A DNA stretch of 35,627 nucleotides from Eubacterium sp. (lineage in GTDB: Bacteria > Bacillota > Clostridia > Lachnospirales > Lachnospiraceae). Position numbers and translations under genes: made by a program. The notes beneath the pieces are model-generated. The model was not told the DNA's origin. It saw only the letters and a program-made list of their open reading frames with translations, and ran no database searches. Positions 19,373 to 28,971 of the stretch are shown piece after piece (positions within the stretch are counted from its first letter, which is position 1; each line of letters begins with the position of its first letter). The stretch covers positions 1 through 35,627 of the forward strand of contig JAETSX010000037.1 of the NCBI GenBank assembly GCA_021769425.1, given 5' to 3'.

Positions 19373-19507
19373 GTGAAAATGACATTTCAGCCGAAAAAGA
19401 GATCCAGAAAGAAAGTTCATGGATTTCGGAAGAGAATGAGTACGAAAGGCGGAAGAAGAGTTTTAGCCGCAAGAAGATTAAAGGGAAGAAAGAGATTGTC
19501 AGCTTAG
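19373..19507 (+). CDS. rpmH: Ribosomal protein L34
   Basis: The frame encodes a 44-residue, very basic protein starting [18 protein letters not shown] and ending [11 protein letters not shown]. It matches bL34 of the large ribosomal subunit over its whole length. The start is GTG at 19373, with the strong ribosome binding site GAGGAGGTGG upstream. It opens the conserved rpmH-rnpA-yidD-yidC-jag cluster. Confidence 0.97.
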   Translation: MKMTFQPKKRSRKKVHGFRKRMSTKGGRRVLAARRLKGRKRLSA

Positions 19508-19594
19508 GCCACATCTATTGTGGTCTTTCTTCTTAATTTTATTTCATATTCCGTATGCGCACAAAAGTGTGTATAGCAGCTACAGGGAGCAGTT

Positions 19595-19951
19595 ATGAAA
19601 TTTTCAGAATCATTGAAAAAGAACAGTTATTTCCAGAATGTGTATAAACATGGAAAATCTTATGCAAACCGTTTTTTTGTCATGTATGTTCTGGAAAATA
19701 AGACAGAAACCAACAGATTAGGAATATCAGTCAGTAAAAAAGTAGGAAATAGTGTTATAAGACATCATATCACAAGGTTAGTACGGGAAGCTTATCGTTT
19801 ACAGGAAGAAATGTTTGAAAATGGTCTGGATATTGTAGTCATTGCAAGAGCAGCAGCAAAGAATATTACTTATCATGAAACTGAGAAAGCATTACTGCAT
19901 CTTGGAGGACTTCATCACATTTTAATAAGAAAAGAAGATGGAATATTTTGA
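19595..19951 (+). CDS. rnpA: Ribonuclease P protein component
   Basis: RnpA is the protein subunit that helps RNase P RNA process tRNA 5' ends. The 118-aa basic protein has the conserved [20 protein letters not shown] and VREAYR helix (the RNR-type motif, here with HH in place of the common NR). AGGGAG precedes the ATG. The stop codon overlaps the TTG start of yidD by four bases, so the two are translationally coupled. Confidence 0.96.
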   Translation: MKFSESLKKNSYFQNVYKHGKSYANRFFVMYVLENKTETNRLGISVSKKVGNSVIRHHITRLVREAYRLQEEMFENGLDIVVIARAAAKNITYHETEKALLHLGGLHHILIRKEDGIF

Positions 19952-20157
19952 AACGTATATTAATTGCTTTGATCAAGTTGTATAGAAAATATTTGTCACC
20001 CTTGAAAACTACAAAATGCCCTTATTATCCTACCTGTTCTACTTATGGACTGGAAGCGATTCAGAAGCACGGCGCATTGAAAGGGTCTTTGTTAGCCGGA
20101 TGGAGAATATTAAGATGTAATCCTTTTTCAAAAGGCGGATACGATCCAGTTCCATGA
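19948..20157 (+). CDS. yidD: Membrane protein insertion efficiency factor YidD
   Basis: The 69-aa protein carries the family core [15 protein letters not shown] followed by [19 protein letters not shown]. YidD proteins are amphipathic, sit at the inner face of the membrane and aid insertion with YidC, encoded next. The start is TTG inside the end of rnpA. Confidence 0.95.
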   Translation: MKRILIALIKLYRKYLSPLKTTKCPYYPTCSTYGLEAIQKHGALKGSLLAGWRILRCNPFSKGGYDPVP

Positions 20158-20175
20158 TTTTAGGAGGTTTATTAA

Positions 20176-21438
20176 TTGACGGAAATAATTTTGACCCAGT
20201 ACTCTGGTAAATTCATAGGGCCGGTTGCGAAGTTGATCGGTTATATTATGAATGCCCTTTATACTTTTTTGGACAGCGCTTTCGGCATTCAGAATATTGC
20301 TCTGTGTATTATTTTATTTACAGTAATTATTTATCTGCTGATGTTTCCGCTGACTTATAAGCAGCAGAAATTTTCCAGGCTCTCTCAGGAGATGTCACCG
20401 GAAATCAATGCAATTCGGGAAAAGTATAAGAATAAAAAAGATCAGGTATCCATGCAGAAAATGAATGAAGAAACACAGATGGTATATGAGAAATACGGTG
20501 TATCTACTATGGGAAGCTGTGTTCAGCTTTTGATTAACTTTCCGATTTTGCTTGCTATGTATCAGGTAATCCGTAATATTCCGGCATATGTCAGCAGCGT
20601 GAAGGATGTCTATACTCCTCTGGTAGAGAAGATCATGGGAGTAAGCGGATTTCAGGATATCATGACAGAATTTTTGAAAGAATCCGGCATAGGCATGGTA
20701 AAGCTGAATTTTGAAAGTGATATCACTACAGCGAATTCTATTATTGATGTGCTGTATGCACTGCCGGGACATGGATGGGAGTTATTGAAGGACAGTTTTG
20801 CAGGATTGACGGATATTATTAACTCTACAGAAGCGGCTGTAGTCCATATGAATAATTTTTTCGGTATCAATATTGCTAACTCACCGATGAATCTGATTGG
20901 CACAGGTTGGGGGAATAAGGATTTTCTTTTAATTTTCGGAGCGCTATTAATTCCTCTGATTTCTTATGGTTCACAGGTATTGAATATAAAGCTGATGCCT
21001 AATGCCGGCGCTGCCGGAGGCGAAAATGATGCAATGGCAAGGCAGATGAAGACGATGAATACCATTATGCCTTTGTTTTCACTGTTTATGGTGTTTTCCG
21101 TTCCGGTGGGTCTTGGAATTTATTGGATTTCCGGTTCTGTGATCCGCTGCATTCAGCAGTTAATCCTGAATCGGTATATGAAGAATCTTGATCTTGAAGT
21201 TATCATTGAGAAGAATAAAGAAAAAGTTAAGAAAAAGAAGGAGAAACAGGGTATTTACGAGAGCCAGATAGCAAATGCTGCCAGATTGAATACCAGAAAA
21301 ATTTCAGAGCCTGTGAGCTCTGCTGAAAAAGAAGCAAAAATCCGTGAAAGAGAAGAGTATTCAAGAACAGCAAGAAAAGGCAGTCTTTTGGAGAAGGCTA
21401 ATATGGTCAAAGAGTTTAATGAACGTAACAACAAGTGA
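20176..21438 (+). CDS. yidC: Membrane protein insertase YidC/Oxa1
   Basis: YidC inserts and folds membrane proteins. The 420-aa protein starts at TTG 20176, set by TAGGAGG at the right distance. Hydrophobic segments lie near 42-62, 112-132, about 250-270 and about 300-335, the last with the conserved PVGLGIYWISGS. The segment MFPLTYKQQKFSRLSQEM is the typical Oxa1 signature start. An extracytoplasmic insertion of about 100 residues lies between the second and third segments. The C-terminal tail is highly charged and basic, which in the family can contact ribosomes. There is no lipoprotein signal, unlike B. subtilis SpoIIIJ. Confidence 0.95.
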   Translation: MTEIILTQYSGKFIGPVAKLIGYIMNALYTFLDSAFGIQNIALCIILFTVIIYLLMFPLTYKQQKFSRLSQEMSPEINAIREKYKNKKDQVSMQKMNEETQMVYEKYGVSTMGSCVQLLINFPILLAMYQVIRNIPAYVSSVKDVYTPLVEKIMGVSGFQDIMTEFLKESGIGMVKLNFESDITTANSIIDVLYALPGHGWELLKDSFAGLTDIINSTEAAVVHMNNFFGINIANSPMNLIGTGWGNKDFLLIFGALLIPLISYGSQVLNIKLMPNAGAAGGENDAMARQMKTMNTIMPLFSLFMVFSVPVGLGIYWISGSVIRCIQQLILNRYMKNLDLEVIIEKNKEKVKKKKEKQGIYESQIANAARLNTRKISEPVSSAEKEAKIREREEYSRTARKGSLLEKANMVKEFNERNNK

Positions 21439-21460
21439 TGGAAACAGGGGGAATTTTTGA

Positions 21461-22111
21461 ATGGAGTTTATTGAAGTATCGGCAAAAACCGTAGATGACG
21501 CTATCACAGAAAGTCTTGTAAAACTTGGCACAACCAGTGATAAAATTGAATATGAAGTAATTGAAAAGGGAAGTTCCGGTTTTCTGGGGATCGGAAGCAG
21601 ACCGGCAGTAATCAAGGTTCGTAAGAAATCAGAGGTAGAGGATTATGTCTATGATTTTCTTCACAATGTTTTTGTTGCAATGAACCTGGAAGTTGAAATT
21701 GTTATTAATAAAAGTGAAGACGGCAAAAATGTAGATGTGGAATTAAAAGGGGAAGAAATGGGCGTTTTGATCGGAAAACGCGGACAAACTCTGGATTCCC
21801 TGCAGTATCTGACAAATCTCGCAGTTGGAAAACAGGTGAATGAATATGTAAAAGTAAAGATTGATACAGAGGATTATCGCAAGAGAAGAAGAGATACTCT
21901 GGAGAATCTTGCAAAGAACATTGCCTATAAGGTGAAGAGAACCAAGCATTCTGTTTCTTTAGAGCCGATGAACCCTTTTGAACGTCGAGTCATTCATTCT
22001 GCATTGCAGAATGATCGTTATGTAAATACTCACAGTGAAGGAGAAGAGCCTTACAGACATGTGGTAGTTACATTGAAGCGAAATAATAATAACAGCAATA
22101 ATAATAATTAA
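21461..22111 (+). CDS. jag: RNA-binding protein Jag/KhpB
   Basis: The 216-aa protein has an N-terminal Jag domain (MEFIEVSAKTVDDAI ... GFLGIGSRPAVIKV), a KH domain (GVLIGKRGQTLDSLQYLTNL) and an R3H domain (PFERRVIHSALQNDRYV). KhpB works with KhpA as an RNA chaperone affecting cell division and elongation in Gram-positive bacteria. The last nine residues are almost all Asn, encoded by AAT/AAC triplet repeats, a low-complexity tail prone to slippage. It follows yidC by 22 bases. Confidence 0.95.
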   Translation: MEFIEVSAKTVDDAITESLVKLGTTSDKIEYEVIEKGSSGFLGIGSRPAVIKVRKKSEVEDYVYDFLHNVFVAMNLEVEIVINKSEDGKNVDVELKGEEMGVLIGKRGQTLDSLQYLTNLAVGKQVNEYVKVKIDTEDYRKRRRDTLENLAKNIAYKVKRTKHSVSLEPMNPFERRVIHSALQNDRYVNTHSEGEEPYRHVVVTLKRNNNNSNNNN

Positions 22112-22112
22112 A

Positions 22113-22145
22113 GAAAAATCATTTTCCCTGGGAAAGTGATTTTTC
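22113..22145 (+). terminator. Terminator after jag (first hairpin)
   Basis: GAAAAATCATTTTCCC pairs with GGGAAAGTGATTTTTC with one G-U pair, forming a long AT-capped stem with a U-run in its 3' arm. It begins two bases after the jag stop codon. Confidence 0.8.
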
Positions 22146-22147
22146 AT

Positions 22148-22196
22148 AAAAAGGCTTTCTCAATGATAACAGAGGTTTAATTTGAGAAAGCTTTTT
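22148..22196 (+). terminator. Second terminator-like hairpin between jag and mnmE
   Basis: AAAAAGGCTTTCTCAA (22148-22163) pairs with TTGAGAAAGCTTTTT (22182-22196) with one bulge, followed by TCTTC. Two consecutive hairpins separate the rpmH-jag operon from mnmE. The second overlaps an upstream in-frame TTG of the mnmE frame, which is why that start is rejected. Confidence 0.75.
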
Positions 22197-22265
22197 CTTC
22201 TATCATTAAGGCTATTTGAAGAAATAGTAACAGTAAAATCAATTGTTGACAGAAAGGAAATTTTT

Positions 22266-23651
22266 ATGGCTACAGAAACCATCGCGGCGATTGCCACTGG
22301 TATGACTAATTCAGGAATTGGAATTGTCCGGATCAGCGGGGAAGAATCTTTTCAGATCATTGATCAGATTTACCGTTCCCGGAACGGCAGGGTAAAATTA
22401 TCAGAATCACCAAGCCATACCGTTCATTACGGATATATTTGCGACGGGAAAAAGGTGATAGATGAGGTTATGGTTTTGATCCTGAAAGCCCCCAACACCT
22501 ATACCATGGAGGACACTGTGGAAATAGATTGTCACGGAGGTGCGCTTGTCTTAAAACGAGTGTTGGAAACTGTACTGAAATATGGCGCCAGGCCGGCGGA
22601 ACCGGGAGAGTTTACGAAACGTGCATTTTTAAATGGGAGAATTGATCTTTCCCAGGCGGAATCAGTGATTGATGTAATTAATGCTCAAAATGACTTTGCC
22701 CTGGAAGCTTCCCTCCATCAGCTTCAGGGAACTGTAAAAGAAAAGATCAGAGGAATCAGAGGGAAGATTCTTCACGAAATTGCTTTTATTGAATCTGCAT
22801 TGGATGATCCGGAACATATTTCCATAGATGGATATGGGGAACAGTTGATGGAAATATTAGAATCCCTGTCTGTCCAGATCAGGGATTTGCTTCATTCTTC
22901 TGAAAACGGAGAACTTTTGAAAGAGGGAATTCATACCGTAATTGTTGGAAAACCAAATGTAGGAAAATCCTCTCTGATGAATGCATTGACTGGGAGGGAT
23001 CGTGCGATAGTGACAGAAGTAGCCGGAACTACCCGTGATATTCTGGAAGAACAGATTAATCTGAATGGGATTATCTTAAATGTAATAGATACTGCAGGAA
23101 TTCATGATACCAGCGATACTGTGGAAAAAATCGGTGTGGAAAAGGCAAGAGCATCTTTGGAATCTGCAGATCTTGTCATTTGTGTGGCAGATTCTTCGAT
23201 GCCTTTGGATCAGAATGATGAGAAAATTTTTCATCTTCTGAAAGAGAAAAAAGTAATTGTGTTATTGAATAAATCTGATTTGCAGCAAATGATTTCCGAA
23301 AAAGACTTGCTTTTTCTGACAAAAGAAAATAAGTATCCAGTTGTTTCAGTTTCTGCCAAAGAAGGAACTGGGGTAAAAGAATTGGAACATGTTATAAGGA
23401 ATCTTTTTTTTCAGGGAGAGATTTCATATAACAATGAAATCGTAATTACAAATGTAAGGCAGAAATCTGCGCTAAAACAGGCTTTAGACAGCCTGACCAT
23501 GGTGAAGCAAAGCATAAAAGATCAAATGCCGGAGGATTTTTATACCATTGATCTTGTAAATGCCTGTGACGCTTTGGGAAAGATTACCGGAGAATCGGTG
23601 GGGGAAGATTTGGTCAATGAAATATTTTCAAAGTTCTGCATGGGAAAATGA
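22266..23651 (+). CDS. mnmE: tRNA modification GTPase MnmE
   Basis: MnmE, with MnmG, adds the (carboxymethyl)aminomethyl group to U34 of certain tRNAs. The 461-aa protein starts MATETIAAIATGM and has an N-terminal tetrahydrofolate-binding domain. The GTPase domain has GKPNVGKSS (about 228-236), DTAGI and NKSD. The C-terminus ends in FCMGK, whose cysteine is invariant in the family. The start is ATG 22266 with AAAGGAAA upstream; a longer frame to 22182 runs through a terminator hairpin. Confidence 0.96.
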   Translation: MATETIAAIATGMTNSGIGIVRISGEESFQIIDQIYRSRNGRVKLSESPSHTVHYGYICDGKKVIDEVMVLILKAPNTYTMEDTVEIDCHGGALVLKRVLETVLKYGARPAEPGEFTKRAFLNGRIDLSQAESVIDVINAQNDFALEASLHQLQGTVKEKIRGIRGKILHEIAFIESALDDPEHISIDGYGEQLMEILESLSVQIRDLLHSSENGELLKEGIHTVIVGKPNVGKSSLMNALTGRDRAIVTEVAGTTRDILEEQINLNGIILNVIDTAGIHDTSDTVEKIGVEKARASLESADLVICVADSSMPLDQNDEKIFHLLKEKKVIVLLNKSDLQQMISEKDLLFLTKENKYPVVSVSAKEGTGVKELEHVIRNLFFQGEISYNNEIVITNVRQKSALKQALDSLTMVKQSIKDQMPEDFYTIDLVNACDALGKITGESVGEDLVNEIFSKFCMGK

Positions 23652-23705
23652 ATTGTTTTGCTGATGAAAAATTGATATCCGCAATAATGGAAAGGAGAAT
23701 TTCTT

Positions 23706-25613
23706 ATGCCTTGTGTAAGAGAAGAATATGATATCTGCGTGGTAGGCGCAGGCCATGCAGGATGTGAAGCCGCCCTTGCCTGTGCCAGGCTGGGATTTCA
23801 GACAATTATGTTTACGGTCAGTGTGGAGAGCATTGCACTGATGCCCTGCAATCCCAATATCGGCGGAACATCTAAGGGACATCTGGTAAGGGAAATTGAT
23901 GCTCTTGGAGGACAGATGGGCATCAATATTGACAAAACCTTCATACAGTCAAAGATGCTGAATGTTTCCAAAGGGCCGGCCGTGCATTCTCTCAGAGCCC
24001 AGGCGGATAAGGCGGAATACAGCCGCAGAATGCGGATGACTCTGGAAAATACAGATAATTTAACCATCCGCCAGGCAGAAGTAACTGAACTGATGGTGGA
24101 GCATGGAGTGGTGAAAGGCGTAAAAACTTTTTCCGGCGCTTTGTATTATTGCAAAGCAGTAGCGCTCTGTACCGGCACTTATTTAAAGTCCAGATGTCTT
24201 TATGGAGATACCGTAAATTATACCGGTCCCAATGGCTTGCAGTCTGCTGATCATTTATCGGAATCCTTAAAGGAGCATGGAATTGAATTGTTTCGATTTA
24301 AGACAGGAACTCCTGCAAGAATCGACAGGCGTTCCATTGATTTCAGTAAGATGCAGGAACAAAAAGGGGATGAGAGAGTAATTCCTTTTTCTTTTACCAC
24401 AGATCCGGAAGAAGTTCAGATTGATCAGGCTTCCTGCTGGCTGACTTATACGAATGCAGAAACCCATGAAATTATTCGGGATAATCTGGATCGATCCCCT
24501 CTTTATTCTGGAATGATAGAAGGAACCGGACCCCGGTATTGTCCGTCCATTGAAGATAAAGTGGTAAAATTTGCAGACAAAGAAAGGCATCAGGTTTTTA
24601 TTGAACCGGAAGGGCTGTATACCAATGAAATGTATGTGGGAGGAATGTCCAGCTCTCTCCCGGAGGATGTTCAGTATCAAATGTACCGCAGTGTAGCAGG
24701 GCTGGAACATGTTAAGATTGTCCGGAATGCTTATGCCATTGAATATGACTGTATCAACCCAAGGCAGCTTTATCCTTCTCTGGAATTTAAAAAGATTAGA
24801 GGTCTTTTTTCCGGAGGGCAGTTTAACGGGAGTTCTGGTTATGAAGAGGCGGCAGCTCAGGGGCTGGTGGCAGGCATTAACGCAGCCATGTTTCTGAAAG
24901 GGAAGGAACCTCTGATTTTGGATCGATCTTCTTCTTATATTGGAGTTCTGATTGATGATCTTGTGACAAAGGATAATCATGAACCTTACCGGATGATGAC
25001 TTCAAGGGCAGAATACCGTTTATTGCTGCGGCAGGATAATGCAGATTTGCGTCTTACTAAGATTGGTTATGAGATTGGCCTGATCGATCAGAAACGGTAT
25101 GACGGCGTGATGGAAAAAAAGCGTCTGATAGAGCAGGAAACAGAAAGAGTTCAGCATGTGAATATCGGAGCAAATGATTTGGTTCAGAAAGTTTTGAAGG
25201 AACATGAGAGTACGCCTTTAAAAACAGGAACTACCCTTGCGGAACTGATTCGAAGGCCGGAACTTTCTTATGAAGCTCTTGCTGAAATTGATAAAGAAAG
25301 GCCGGAACTTGCGGCTGATGTGGCAGAGCAGGTGAATATCAATATCAAGTATGACGGATATATCCGAAGGCAGTTAAAGCAGGTAAAGGAGTTTAAGAAA
25401 TTAGAGAAAAAGAAACTTCCGGAAAATTTTGATTACAATCAGGTGAAAAGCCTCAGAATTGAGGCCCAGCAGAAGCTGAACCTCTATCAGCCGGTAAATG
25501 TGGGACAGGCTTCCAGAATTTCCGGCGTGTCACCTGCAGATATTTCCGTTTTATTAGTTTATTTAGAGCAGATCAACCGAAAAAATTCTGGAGATCAGGA
25601 ATCTCAGAAATAA
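23706..25613 (+). CDS. mnmG: tRNA uridine-5-carboxymethylaminomethyl modification enzyme MnmG
   Basis: MnmG (GidA) is the FAD-dependent partner of MnmE. The 635-aa protein has the dinucleotide-binding [14 protein letters not shown] (about 12-25), the family motifs [20 protein letters not shown] and [26 protein letters not shown], and the C-terminal tRNA-binding region [13 protein letters not shown]. It begins 54 bases after mnmE with AAAGGAG upstream. The 3' end has been partly duplicated in the following intergenic stretch. Confidence 0.97.
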   Translation: MPCVREEYDICVVGAGHAGCEAALACARLGFQTIMFTVSVESIALMPCNPNIGGTSKGHLVREIDALGGQMGINIDKTFIQSKMLNVSKGPAVHSLRAQADKAEYSRRMRMTLENTDNLTIRQAEVTELMVEHGVVKGVKTFSGALYYCKAVALCTGTYLKSRCLYGDTVNYTGPNGLQSADHLSESLKEHGIELFRFKTGTPARIDRRSIDFSKMQEQKGDERVIPFSFTTDPEEVQIDQASCWLTYTNAETHEIIRDNLDRSPLYSGMIEGTGPRYCPSIEDKVVKFADKERHQVFIEPEGLYTNEMYVGGMSSSLPEDVQYQMYRSVAGLEHVKIVRNAYAIEYDCINPRQLYPSLEFKKIRGLFSGGQFNGSSGYEEAAAQGLVAGINAAMFLKGKEPLILDRSSSYIGVLIDDLVTKDNHEPYRMMTSRAEYRLLLRQDNADLRLTKIGYEIGLIDQKRYDGVMEKKRLIEQETERVQHVNIGANDLVQKVLKEHESTPLKTGTTLAELIRRPELSYEALAEIDKERPELAADVAEQVNINIKYDGYIRRQLKQVKEFKKLEKKKLPENFDYNQVKSLRIEAQQKLNLYQPVNVGQASRISGVSPADISVLLVYLEQINRKNSGDQESQK

Positions 25614-25737
25614 GTAGAATGGAAATTAAAGGCCATAAAAGGAAAAATTCTGAAGATCAAGTATCTTAGGAATAAATAGAATGGATATCAAAGGCTATAA
25701 AAAAATTCTGAAGATCAGATATTTCAGAAATAAATAG
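25581..25737 (+). repeat. Decayed tandem copies of the mnmG 3' end
   Basis: A unit of about 60 bp starting AAAAATTCTG occurs at 25581 (the real mnmG end, encoding [14 protein letters not shown]), again at 25643 (KNSEDQVS-stop) and partially at 25701 (KNSEDQIFQK-stop). Spacings are 62 and 58 bp. The copies lie after the functional stop and before the rsmG ribosome binding site. Confidence 0.85.
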
Positions 25738-25747
25738 TAAGGAGGAT

Positions 25748-26488
25748 ATGATTATAATTAAAGAAAAAGAATATCAATTGGATCGATTTTATGCCGGTTT
25801 GGATGCATTGGGCATTACATGTTCTGTAATACAGATTAATCAATTTCTCACATTTTATGAGATGCTGATTGAAAAAAATAAAGTGATGAATCTGACTGCC
25901 ATTACCGAATTTCAGGATGTGATAGAGAAGCATTTTCTGGATTCTTTAAGTTTAGCAGAAAACAGGAATTTGAATCAAAAACTAAAAGTCATAGATTTGG
26001 GCACTGGAGCAGGATTTCCGGGAATCCCCCTTAAAATTGCATTTCCGGAGTTGGAAATTGTGCTGATGGATTCTTTGAATAAACGGATCTTATTTTTAAA
26101 AGAAGTGATAGAAGAATTAGATTTATCCGGTATTACTGCAGTTCATGGAAGAGCAGAAGAAATGGCGGTAAAATCAGATTACCGGGAAAAGTTTGATCTG
26201 TGCGTGTCCAGGGCAGTGGCAAACCTTGCCTCTTTAAGCGAGTACTGCATCCCTTTTGTAAAAGTAGGAGGAAATTTTGTCTCTTATAAATCAGCAGAGG
26301 TGGAGGAAGAAGTTCATCAGGCTAAAAAGGCAATTAATGTGTTGGGAGGAAAAATTGTTAAGGTACAGAAGTTTACGTTACCCGGCACAGAAGTTTCCAG
26401 ATCATTGATTCAAATTGAAAAACAGAGAAAAACACCCAAAGGATATCCCAGAAAGTCTGGAACGCCTTCTAAGAATCCAATTTGTTGA
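25748..26488 (+). CDS. rsmG: 16S rRNA (guanine527-N7)-methyltransferase RsmG
   Basis: RsmG (GidB) methylates G527 of 16S rRNA; loss gives low-level streptomycin resistance in several bacteria. The 246-aa Rossmann methyltransferase has KVIDLGTGAGFPGIPLKIA as the SAM-binding motif, and FDLCVSRAVANL followed by SLSEYCIPFVKVGGNFVSYK. It follows mnmG in the common order. GGAGG lies only two bases before the ATG at 25748, unusually close; initiation at ATT or ATA codons just downstream cannot be excluded. Confidence 0.95.
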   Translation: MIIIKEKEYQLDRFYAGLDALGITCSVIQINQFLTFYEMLIEKNKVMNLTAITEFQDVIEKHFLDSLSLAENRNLNQKLKVIDLGTGAGFPGIPLKIAFPELEIVLMDSLNKRILFLKEVIEELDLSGITAVHGRAEEMAVKSDYREKFDLCVSRAVANLASLSEYCIPFVKVGGNFVSYKSAEVEEEVHQAKKAINVLGGKIVKVQKFTLPGTEVSRSLIQIEKQRKTPKGYPRKSGTPSKNPIC

Positions 26489-26490
26489 GA

Positions 26491-26603
26491 AATTAATTTC
26501 TATACTCAAGAGCATACTTATTTGCGAAATGATTTGCTTGTTTTCTTGAAATAGCGAAAACAAGCAAATCATTTCGTTCACGGGTATAAGAATATTATTA
26601 ATT
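26491..26603. repeat. Large inverted repeat with a perfect 21-bp core
   Basis: The arms 26525-26545 and 26556-26576 are perfect 21-bp complements around a 10-base loop. Imperfect outer pairing continues (TATACTC 26501-26507 with GGGTATA 26582-26588; AATTAAT 26491-26497 with ATTAATT 26597-26603). It lies between rsmG and the convergent hydrolase gene. No T-tract follows on either strand, so it is not a textbook terminator. It could still end transcription in both directions, bind a protein or be a small foldback element. A smaller GCAGG/CCTGC hairpin lies near 26643-26654. Confidence 0.8.
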
Positions 26604-26737
26604 AAAAAAGAACATGAATCAATTTACATTTTAAGATGGAAATGCAGGAGCCTGCTCTATCAGCAAAAAATTGTGTGAGAGCCTGCTTCCTGTATTTTTG
26701 CATAAAACTAAATGAAAAAAGTTCGATCTAAAGCAGT

Positions 26738-27694
26738 TTATTTTACCGGATCTAAATATAAATTCAGTATATCCAGTAATTTTTCCGGAACTTCCAGTTG
26801 AGGCAGAAATTTAGATTCAGGGATCCAGGATGCTTCAATGGAAGGATTGCGGGAAATATAAGAATTGATAATTGATTCACTCTCTGCATTTCCTTCACTT
26901 CCAATTAAGTAAATGCTGTTATTTATTTTTCGCAAAGCATGGACGATATTAATATTAGTATAATCTGCCTTTATGCTGGAAAGAAGATATTTGCCGCGGC
27001 TGTTGTCCATATGGGCTGCCTCATAATAAGTATCAATAATTCTGCTGGGAACCATGTGGCTTTTTTTATAATATTCTTCGCGAAAACTATTTGCAATGGC
27101 CTTTTCGGAGAATGCCAGATTATAGATCATAGTTCCAAAGACTGGAAGTTCAATCATAAATTTCAGTGCATTCTTATGTTTATTCGGAGTTTTTGCCAAT
27201 GATTCTAAAGAAGCGGGATTGATAATAATTATTTTATTATAATGTTCCGGTTCCATATTGCATGCCATAAACACAAAGGAAGAAGAATTGCCGGTAGCAG
27301 CGATATCCGTTTTTGCCCCAACTACATTTTTTATAAAATCAGTAATTAGTTGGACGAAGAGGTAATTGCTGTAGGTCATGTTGGGCTTGTCGCTTCTTCC
27401 ACATCCCAGTAAGTCAAGGCAGTATACTGTATGATGCTCTGCCAGATGATTTACAACTTTGTCCCACTCATAAGAAGAGGAAGCAGGATTTAAGTCATGG
27501 ATAAGCAAAAGCGGCCTGCCTTTTCCCTGTTTGGTATAAAAAATATTTCCGTATCTCCAATTAAAGAATTTACCTTTGTCAGTTTTCAGGAGATTTTTTA
27601 AGGAAGATGAAATACTGATGGCCTTATTGATGCCATAAATGCTGATGGTTGTCAAAGTGCTTAAGAGCAGGAAATTGCGGATTTGTTTTTTCAT
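26738..27694 (-). CDS. Alpha/beta hydrolase-fold protein, catalytic triad degenerate
   Basis: The 318-aa protein has an N-terminal hydrophobic segment (about 7-29) that could be a membrane anchor or signal. An alpha/beta hydrolase fold follows: PLLLIHDLNPAS (oxyanion region), YCLDLLGCGRSDKP, and the nucleophile elbow at about 135-139 reading GNSSS instead of G-x-S-x-G. The usual acid region reads YLIGSEGNAES without the expected Asp. The usual GHxPxxExPE motif reads SKFLPQLEVPE without the His. It may therefore be inactive or use altered residues. AAAGGAGG precedes the ATG. It is transcribed against its neighbours and diverges from the histidine kinase across 250 AT-rich bases. Confidence 0.75.
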   Translation of the reverse strand: MKKQIRNFLLLSTLTTISIYGINKAISISSSLKNLLKTDKGKFFNWRYGNIFYTKQGKGRPLLLIHDLNPASSSYEWDKVVNHLAEHHTVYCLDLLGCGRSDKPNMTYSNYLFVQLITDFIKNVVGAKTDIAATGNSSSFVFMACNMEPEHYNKIIIINPASLESLAKTPNKHKNALKFMIELPVFGTMIYNLAFSEKAIANSFREEYYKKSHMVPSRIIDTYYEAAHMDNSRGKYLLSSIKADYTNINIVHALRKINNSIYLIGSEGNAESESIINSYISRNPSIEASWIPESKFLPQLEVPEKLLDILNLYLDPVK

Positions 27695-27945
27695 TTCATC
27701 AGCCTCCTTTCATAATTAACCATAGAATTTTTATATTTCGGTTCTATTTCTACTACTATTATAGACGAAACGTACAGGATATACAAATAAAATATATTTA
27801 AAAATAAAAAAATAAAAATATATCTTTTCTTATTATACATTTTGAGATAAAATAAGAGTAATCAGCATTTAAGCTATTCCTTAGTACTACATTAAAGTAA
27901 AATAGTATATGTTAAAAAAACATATGTTCTATAAAGGAAAGAATT

Positions 27946-28971
27946 ATGATTGTAGATTATTTGGAAAGAATGCATCATGAGATGTATAATGAAAAATTAA
28001 TTTTAGAAAGAGAATTTCAAAAAAAAGAAATACTTTTGAAAGATAATATTAAATTTATACAGGCATTGGAAAAATCTTTGGATGAAAATTTTGAATCTTT
28101 TACACCCAGAAGTGTGAACCAGGAAAATCATTCGAAGATTGATTCTCTGATGGATGAACAGAAAATAATCGAATCAGAATTAAATGATTTGAGTATTAAG
28201 ATTTCAAAATTAAATGAGTATCTTGCAGAACTTGAGAGTGTAACAAAAGTTGCAAGAGAGAAAGAAAAATCTTTGTGGAATAAAAAAGAATTAAAAGAAA
28301 AACAGGGAAAATATCAACGTAAAATCATAGAGATACAGGAAATAGAGCGGCAGCGTATTGCCAGAGAATTACATGATTCCATAGTACAGAGTCTTACCAA
28401 TACGATACACAAGATAGAGATTTGTACAAAGATTATGGATGTGGATACTGTACGGTGCCGGTTAGAGCTTCATGTAATATCAAAAACTATTCGAGATATT
28501 ATACAGGAAATGAGGAATATCATATATGATTTACGTCCAACTTCCCTGGATGATTTTCAATTGGATAATATATTAGAAAAAGAAATTCATAAAATATGCA
28601 AAAGTGAAATTTTGAATGTTTCATATGAAACATTAGGTGAATCCATAGAGCTTTCTCCTATGATGTCCTTGAGTATTTTACGTATTGTCCAGGAGGCGTG
28701 CAATAATATTATGAAGCATGCCAGGGCAGAGAATGTCTTGATACAAGTAGAATACAAAAAAGAAAAAATTGTTGTTAGAATAGAGGATGATGGAGTTGGA
28801 TTCATTATAGATGATATTCAAAATTTAAAAAAAGAAGATGGTTCAGGATTGGGAATATCCATGATGAAGGAACGTGTCTTTCTTTTCGCTGGAAGATTGG
28901 AATTGAATTCTGAACCGGGGAAAGGAACCAAGATTTTAGTAGAAGTACCAATTGACAAGGAGGATGCGTAA
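27946..28971 (+). CDS. Cytoplasmic DegS-like sensor histidine kinase
   Basis: The 341-aa kinase has no membrane segment. Residues about 10-135 form a long coiled coil resembling the DegS sensor. HisKA_3 follows, with phospho-acceptor His143 in ERQRIARELHDSIVQSL. The ATPase domain has LRIVQEACNNIMKHA (N box, about 245-259), DDGVGF (281-286) and GSGLGISMMKERV (299-311). The stop codon overlaps the ATG of the response regulator by one base (TAATG). The leader has an ATATGTT/AACATAT inverted repeat at 27907-27925, a possible operator. The signal sensed is unknown. Confidence 0.92.
   Translation: MIVDYLERMHHEMYNEKLILEREFQKKEILLKDNIKFIQALEKSLDENFESFTPRSVNQENHSKIDSLMDEQKIIESELNDLSIKISKLNEYLAELESVTKVAREKEKSLWNKKELKEKQGKYQRKIIEIQEIERQRIARELHDSIVQSLTNTIHKIEICTKIMDVDTVRCRLELHVISKTIRDIIQEMRNIIYDLRPTSLDDFQLDNILEKEIHKICKSEILNVSYETLGESIELSPMMSLSILRIVQEACNNIMKHARAENVLIQVEYKKEKIVVRIEDDGVGFIIDDIQNLKKEDGSGLGISMMKERVFLFAGRLELNSEPGKGTKILVEVPIDKEDA

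Noticed and set aside
22182-22265. Longer start for mnmE
   Set aside because: It begins inside a terminator-like hairpin; the family N-terminus MATETIAAIATG starts at 22266 with a ribosome binding site.
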